Below are positions 60,265 to 64,000 of a stretch of DNA of 64,000 nt, in pieces. The notes under the pieces were generated by a model that was not told where the DNA came from, searched no databases, and saw only the letters and a list, made by a program, of their open reading frames with translations. The position numbers and the translations under genes were made by a program. Position 1 is the first letter of the stretch. Each line of letters opens with the position of its first letter. The stretch is taken from assembly GCA_024698705.1 (NCBI GenBank), contig JAILQX010000018.1, forward strand, positions 62,001 to 126,000, given 5' to 3'. The DNA comes from Lachnospiraceae bacterium (GTDB lineage: Bacteria > Bacillota > Clostridia > Lachnospirales > Lachnospiraceae).

Positions 60265-61434
60265 TCATACGGATGCTTTTTCATACAGATCGGTATAGAA
60301 ATTCACCTGGTTTCCGACATCATAATCAGACTCCGACATGGAAGTCTGTATCGCTGCATTATCGTGTACTCTTTCCTTCCAGATCGAATCCACAGGCAAG
60401 GCACCGTAAACGGAATAGAGCTTTGCGGCCCATTCCCCCGCATCCTTACTTAAGGTTTCGAATTCAACACTGTCCGTAACCTTAACGAGCCTGGTTATGG
60501 TATCGGCGATCAGGCTTCTTAAGCTTGCTGCCTGCGCTTCCACAACCGTTCCCGGCATTCCTTCGAATTTAGAGGGAAATAAAAATATATCAAATGCCTG
60601 ATAATACGGATCAACCGGGCTCTGTGACCCCGTGAGGATCACCTTGTCTCTTAACGCGGCCTTGTTTCCGCTTTTTCTTGCATTATCAAGTTCTTCTATC
60701 TTTGCTTCTATCTGAGGCCTGAGTGGACCGTCGCCCACTATCATGAGCACCGCATCCGGTCTCAGATCAAGGAATCTGTCAAATATTTCCAGCAGGAATC
60801 CATGATTCTTTGCTTCATGAAATCTGCCGACATGTCCTATTACAAATTTATCTTCTACTCCGTACTGACTGCGTATACATTTACGTTTTGTCTCATCTAC
60901 GGCAAAGTCTGTTGTTTCTATGGCATTTGGCATGACCTTCACCTTGCCGTCATGATAATTGTTCTCACCGAATACTGATTTTGCCGCAAGGTCGGAGCAT
61001 GCAAACATCCTGTCACATTTCTCGGGAAGATGCTTCCTGAGCATATTTGTCAGTTTTCCCTTGATACCGCTGTCAACACCCGCACTTCTTGCGTGTGCTA
61101 TCGTTAAAGGTACTCCCGCTTTTTTTGCTATGGGAAGGTAAATAGCTGCCGTACTGGTCATATGACCGTGAACCGCCGCATAATCCGTATGCTCTTCAAA
61201 AAAGCTTTTTACCGCATCCTTATATTGCTTATGATTTACTATCCTGTATCTTGGCAGGGTATATACATGACCGCCGAGGCTTTCTATCTCAGCATCAAAA
61301 TGACCCGTACAGCCTTCATTTACAAGAAAATCAAACTGTATCCTGTCTTTGTCAATATGTCTGTATATATCCATTACCCGGCTTTCCGCGCCGCCGAGTG
61401 TCGTACTGCCGAGTACCTGTAAAACACGGATCAT
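60265..61434 (-). CDS. Glycosyltransferase family 4 (CapH/EpsF-like)
   Basis: A 389-residue GT4 enzyme of a second subgroup. VLGSTTLGGAESRVMDIYRH (about 7-26) and FDFLVNEG, then AVHGHMTSTAAIYLPIAKKAG, are typical of capsule-locus EpsF/CapH-type enzymes. FVIGHVGRFHEAKNHGFLL starts the donor domain, and LFPSKFEGMPGTVVEAQAA is the EX7E segment. A 99-bp gap with a two-hairpin element lies before it. Donor unknown. Confidence 0.9.
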   Translation of the reverse strand: MIRVLQVLGSTTLGGAESRVMDIYRHIDKDRIQFDFLVNEGCTGHFDAEIESLGGHVYTLPRYRIVNHKQYKDAVKSFFEEHTDYAAVHGHMTSTAAIYLPIAKKAGVPLTIAHARSAGVDSGIKGKLTNMLRKHLPEKCDRMFACSDLAAKSVFGENNYHDGKVKVMPNAIETTDFAVDETKRKCIRSQYGVEDKFVIGHVGRFHEAKNHGFLLEIFDRFLDLRPDAVLMIVGDGPLRPQIEAKIEELDNARKSGNKAALRDKVILTGSQSPVDPYYQAFDIFLFPSKFEGMPGTVVEAQAASLRSLIADTITRLVKVTDSVEFETLSKDAGEWAAKLYSVYGALPVDSIWKERVHDNAAIQTSMSESDYDVGNQVNFYTDLYEKASV

Positions 61435-61456
61435 ATAAGTCCCTCTCGTACCGGAA

Positions 61457-61529
61457 CCCTCGCCGATTTATATTTTGGCTTCGCCAAACGGCTCGGGCTA
61501 CATGTCAGGTTTTCATAGAAAACCTGACA
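61457..61529. repeat. Two-hairpin palindromic element, copy B, intergenic
   Basis: Outer stem CCCTCGCCG/CGGCTCGGG (61457-61465, 61489-61497; two central mismatches), 8-nt bulge, inner stem TTTGGC/GCCAAA (61474-61479, 61483-61488), linker CTACA, then the 12-bp hairpin TGTCAGGTTTTC/GAAAACCTGACA (61503-61514, 61518-61529). It starts 4 nt after the stop of the DUF2334 gene. The architecture matches copy A at 23026-23096 with compensatory stem changes. There is no U-tract after the hairpin on the minus strand, so it is not an ordinary terminator. Confidence 0.88.
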
Positions 61530-61533
61530 CATC

Positions 61534-62304
61534 TTATTTACCGTCTTGATGTATTACCGTCCCTTTGCTGGCACGTTTGCTTACGAGCAGATGTTTTGCG
61601 TAAGCCATGAGATATTCTTTTATATTTTCAAACGTGCTCCTTTGAACCGCCGGAACGGACATATATTCATCATAAGAGATAAAATTGCTTCTGTGTTCCT
61701 TTATCATGCACTCAAAGTCTTCAATATCCCTGTCTGTCATGGTATTTGTATGCAACACATAGGTACTGAACCCCTCTTTATCACTTATACATTCACTTCT
61801 TTTTTTACTGATGGGATAAAATGTCATGCCATCTCTTATATAGGGCTTCTCCCCAAATCCATCCGTAAGTTTTGTGATGTGATTGGCTTTCAGGGCCTTC
61901 AATGTATTTTTGTCAAATGTATGTCCCGGTGCCATGAACATTATGGGATTAAGCCCCCACTCTCTTAGCTGTGACAATCCTTCATTGATCATGACATATT
62001 GTTTGTCATAATCAACACCGGCGAATTCCGAAAATTCATTTATCGGAAATATCCCCTTTTCCCGAGATGTGTACAGATGATGATATCCGTGAAGTGCAAC
62101 GATCCAGCCTGCTCTTTCCAGTTCTGATATCATCTTCGGAAATTCTTCATGCGGCTTCTCTATCCGGAGCGTCTCATCCCTGCTGTACGGCACAACACCA
62201 ATAAGCGGCTTTATTCCAGCCGCTTCAAGTATCGCTTTTACTCTGCCAAATTTTGCATGATTCATGTCGGGCGTGATATCGTCCATTCTGATCGCAGTCT
62301 TCAT
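61534..62304 (-). CDS. Polysaccharide-deacetylase-like protein (DUF2334 type), second copy
   Basis: A 256-residue relative of the 46001-46843 protein. IRMDDITPDM (about 5-14), VALHGYHHLYTS with the metal histidines, and IMFMAPGHTFDKNTLKAL correspond to the same motifs. The two share the FSEFAGV/LSF region (FAG) but differ elsewhere, so they are old paralogues. No signal peptide is visible. The ATG lies in a 39-bp tandem duplication that also creates an 11-codon mini-ORF directly upstream. Confidence 0.8.
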   Translation of the reverse strand: MKTAIRMDDITPDMNHAKFGRVKAILEAAGIKPLIGVVPYSRDETLRIEKPHEEFPKMISELERAGWIVALHGYHHLYTSREKGIFPINEFSEFAGVDYDKQYVMINEGLSQLREWGLNPIMFMAPGHTFDKNTLKALKANHITKLTDGFGEKPYIRDGMTFYPISKKRSECISDKEGFSTYVLHTNTMTDRDIEDFECMIKEHRSNFISYDEYMSVPAVQRSTFENIKEYLMAYAKHLLVSKRASKGTVIHQDGK

Positions 62305-62374
62305 CAGTCAGCTCCGCATATATTCAGGTCTTACGGTCTTCATCAGTCAGCTCCGCATATATTCAAATCTTACA
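62297..62374. repeat. 39-bp tandem duplication across a start codon
   Basis: Two 39-bp units (62297-62335 and 62336-62374), nearly identical, each starting GTCTTCATCAGTCAGC. The unit contains the start codon and ribosome site of the DUF2334 gene, so the upstream copy has a second start site. On the minus strand that copy encodes MKTVRPEYMRS and ends in a TGA 3 nt before the true ATG. Confidence 0.88.
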
Positions 62375-63683
62375 GTCTCCAATATGAATAACCGTCAGCA
62401 AAATCATCCTTGTTATATAAGCCCTTGATATCGGCAAGCACCTTGATCTTGTTGGATCCGTTGAAGAATGCATCTATGTCTGATCTGCCAAGTTTCTTGA
62501 ATTCATCATGAGCTACAGCCACAATGACCGCATCCATATCCTTCATATCATCCATGGTACCGAACTCGATACCATATAATCTCTTTGCTTCGGCTGCATC
62601 TGCCGTAGTATCCACTACAACCGGTGTGATACCGTATTCACCGAGTTCTCTGTATATGTCTATAACCTTTGTATTTCTTGTATCCGGACAGTTTTCCTTG
62701 AATGTAAAGCCAAGAATGGCAACCTTTGCATTACGTACCGCGAGGTCCGCTGCTATAAGCTTCTTTACAACGCTCTCAGCCACATATTTGCCCATGTCAT
62801 CATTGATACGACGGCCCGAAAGGATTATCTGTGAATGATATCCGAGCTGTTCCGCCTTGTATGTAAGGTAATAAGGATCCACACCAATACAATGTCCACC
62901 AACAAGACCCGGAGAAAATTTAAGGAAATTCCACTTTGTGCCTGCTGCCTCGAGTACGGATTTGGTATCTATACCCATCTTATTGAAAATGATGGAGAGC
63001 TCGTTCATAAAAGCTATGTTTATGTCTCTCTGGCTGTTCTCTATAACCTTTGCTGCTTCAGCAACCTTGATCGATTCCGCACGATGTACTCCGGCTTCTA
63101 CGACCAGTTCATAAACATTTGCCACTTCTTCGAGAGTTTCTGCATCCATACCGGAAACTATCTTAGTGATCGTCTCCAGCCTGTGAACCTTATCACCGGG
63201 ATTGATACGTTCCGGCGAATAACCGATCTTAAAGTCCACGCCGCACTTAAGTCCGGATTCCTTCTCGATGATCGGAACACATACTTCCTCGGTAACTCCC
63301 GGATATACGGTAGACTCAAATACGACTATCGATCCCTTCGTGAGATTCTGTCCGAGCAGTCTGCTTGCGCCCTCAACAGGTGTCAGATCCGGCGTGTGAT
63401 CGTCATTTACCGGAGTGGGAACCGCAACTATATGAAATTTGGCTTCCTTAAGCTTTGCGGGATCAGCGGTAAACTCCACTGAAGTACTCTTTATGACATC
63501 ATTTCCCACTTCGTTTGTAGGATCTATTCCGTTCTTATACAGATCTATCTTTGCCGAATTGAGATCAAAGCCGATTACCTTAACCTTCCTTGCAAATGCT
63601 ACCGCTATCGGCATTCCGACATAACCCAGACCCACAAGCGATATCTTCTCTTCTCCGGCAAGTATCTTTTCATATAAACTCAT
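62370..63683 (-). CDS. UDP-N-acetylhexosamine 6-dehydrogenase (TviB/WbpO type)
   Basis: A 437-residue nucleotide-sugar dehydrogenase that makes a UDP-amino-uronic acid (for example UDP-GalNAcA) in two NAD-dependent oxidations. VGLGYVGMPIAVAF (about 17-30) binds NAD, AVPTPVNDDHTPDL is near 87-100, and SPGLVGGHCIGVDPYYLTY holds the catalytic Cys265. The C-terminal UDP-binding domain (ILGFTFKENCPDTRNTKV) is complete. The closest pattern is TviB/WbpO rather than UDP-glucose dehydrogenase. GAGG stands 8 nt upstream of the ATG. It is the first gene of the operon running to 53281, and is divergent from a TviC/WbpP-like epimerase. Confidence 0.88.
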   Translation of the reverse strand: MSLYEKILAGEEKISLVGLGYVGMPIAVAFARKVKVIGFDLNSAKIDLYKNGIDPTNEVGNDVIKSTSVEFTADPAKLKEAKFHIVAVPTPVNDDHTPDLTPVEGASRLLGQNLTKGSIVVFESTVYPGVTEEVCVPIIEKESGLKCGVDFKIGYSPERINPGDKVHRLETITKIVSGMDAETLEEVANVYELVVEAGVHRAESIKVAEAAKVIENSQRDINIAFMNELSIIFNKMGIDTKSVLEAAGTKWNFLKFSPGLVGGHCIGVDPYYLTYKAEQLGYHSQIILSGRRINDDMGKYVAESVVKKLIAADLAVRNAKVAILGFTFKENCPDTRNTKVIDIYRELGEYGITPVVVDTTADAAEAKRLYGIEFGTMDDMKDMDAVIVAVAHDEFKKLGRSDIDAFFNGSNKIKVLADIKGLYNKDDFADGYSYWRL

Positions 63684-63743
63684 TTTTTTATCCTCTTTTC
63701 TGTTGCTTCATACGTGCAAGATAACACACACATAAACATAGGT

Positions 63744-63772
63744 ATTTTACCGCAAATCCTACAATAACACAA
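63744..63772 (-). promoter_or_regulatory. Promoter for the UDP-sugar dehydrogenase operon
   Basis: TTGTGT (63767-63772), 17 bp, then TAAAAT (63744-63749) on the minus strand, about 60 bp upstream of the dehydrogenase start. It probably drives the genes down to the terminator at 53269-53300. Confidence 0.55.
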
Positions 63773-63773
63773 G

Positions 63774-63820
63774 ATTCTGTGATATAATGCCAATATTTGA
63801 AATCTGTGTTATAATGCCAT
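63774..63820 (+). promoter_or_regulatory. Duplicated extended -10 boxes before the C4-epimerase gene
   Basis: Two copies of TCTGTG(A/T)TATAATGCCA, 27-29 bp apart. Each forms TGnTATAAT, with TATAAT at 63783-63788 and 63810-63815 on the plus strand. Both lie 80-115 bp upstream of the ATG at 63896. They look like a direct duplication of one promoter core. Confidence 0.55.
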
Positions 63821-63895
63821 TGTTTGTTTAATATGTTTGGGTTTGCGTTCCGCTGATAAAGATACGGCGCATTCGGGCAGAAACGGAGAATTACT

Positions 63896-64000
63896 ATGGG
63901 ATACAAAAATTTAAAATTTCCTGAGGGATCTAAATTTCTGGTTACAGGCGGTGCGGGATTTATAGGTTCAAATCTGTGTGAAGCCATACTGGATCTGGGA
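63896..64000 (+). CDS. NAD-dependent sugar C4-epimerase, N-terminal fragment (TviC/WbpP-like)
   Basis: Only the first 35 codons are in the window. SKFLVTGGAGFIGSNLCEAI (about 12-31) is the NAD-binding loop of an extended SDR. The 12-residue extension before it and the 'FIGSNLxEAxLxL' form match UDP-GlcNAc/GalNAc(A) 4-epimerases such as WbpP and TviC rather than GalE. GGAG lies 8 nt before the ATG. Divergent placement next to the TviB/WbpO-like dehydrogenase supports a joint role in UDP-GalNAcA-type sugar synthesis. Confidence 0.8.
   Translation, partial: MGYKNLKFPEGSKFLVTGGAGFIGSNLCEAILDLG

Noticed and set aside
61503-61529. Ordinary rho-independent terminator after the DUF2334 gene
   Set aside because: The 12-bp stem is strong, but no U-run follows on the minus strand, and the same hairpin sits in the middle of a coding region at 23070-23096.
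63688-63987. A 99-codon minus-strand frame at the right edge
   Set aside because: It runs antisense across the start of the C4-epimerase gene and the promoter region. The plus-strand protein has a clear NAD-binding loop and ribosome site.

Overview
The window is one very large surface-polysaccharide locus. It has about 40 intact glycan genes, almost all on the minus strand and packed with short gaps or 1-35 nt overlaps. Low-to-medium GC, AGGAGG-like ribosome sites, TATAAT promoters, MsbA/PglK-type ABC exporters and the mix of GT2/GT4, MBOAT, DUF2334 and AsnB genes suggest a Gram-positive clostridial organism, most likely a Lachnospiraceae member (Butyrivibrio/Roseburia-like). That placement is an inference from gene content; there is no rRNA or tRNA here. 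The left part (about 0.5-15 kb) looks more AT-rich than the right (about 30-64 kb), so the locus is probably a mosaic.

Layout. 0-0.5 kb: tail of a plus-strand protein. 0.5-15 kb: glycosyltransferases, a VioA-type sugar aminotransferase with an acyltransferase, methyltransferases, an epimerase gene broken by one amber codon, a first MBOAT + SGNH acylation pair, and an ABC exporter. 15-25.3 kb: carbon-skeleton enzymes. Two different DRE-TIM aldolase + thiamine-diphosphate (ThDP) enzyme sets are present; one, with a split transketolase and an SDR, sits in a 5.2-kb cassette between direct repeats (558 bp and 747 bp) that duplicate the junction of the neighbouring ThDP enzyme and epimerase genes. 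25-40 kb: glycosyltransferases (including GT10 and an O-fucosyltransferase-like protein), a second and third ABC exporter, an LtaS/sulfatase-like enzyme, the initiating WbaP-type phosphoglycosyltransferase and a Wzy-like polymerase. 40-46 kb: an acyl module of SDR, MaoC hydratase, acyl carrier protein, MBOAT and a GT2-SGNH fusion, which resembles DltB/C/D without the DltA ligase. 46-52.3 kb: DUF2334 deacetylase-like protein, asparagine-synthetase-like amidotransferase, FemAB-like transferase, SGNH protein and a polytopic protein. 52.5-53.3 kb: a lone plus-strand rfbF. 53.3-63.7 kb: a separate operon with four GT4 enzymes, a second AsnB, two deacetylase-like proteins, a sugar formyltransferase and a TviB/WbpO-type UDP-sugar dehydrogenase. 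The dehydrogenase is divergent from the start of a TviC/WbpP-like C4-epimerase at the right edge.

How the parts may work together (inference): TviB plus the C4-epimerase would make UDP-linked amino-uronic acids, which the two AsnB-like enzymes could amidate. VioA plus formyl/acyltransferases would make N-acylated 4-amino-4,6-dideoxysugars. WbaP starts the chain on undecaprenyl phosphate, the GTs extend it, and the ABC exporters and/or Wzy-like protein flip and polymerise it. Two MBOAT modules then add acyl groups outside.

Most unusual: a covarying two-hairpin element present once between genes and once in frame inside a ThDP enzyme gene; a 341-bp intergenic region with four TTAAGAT-N24-ATCTTAA units of identical spacing; the duplicative cassette insertion; and the Dlt-like acyl module.
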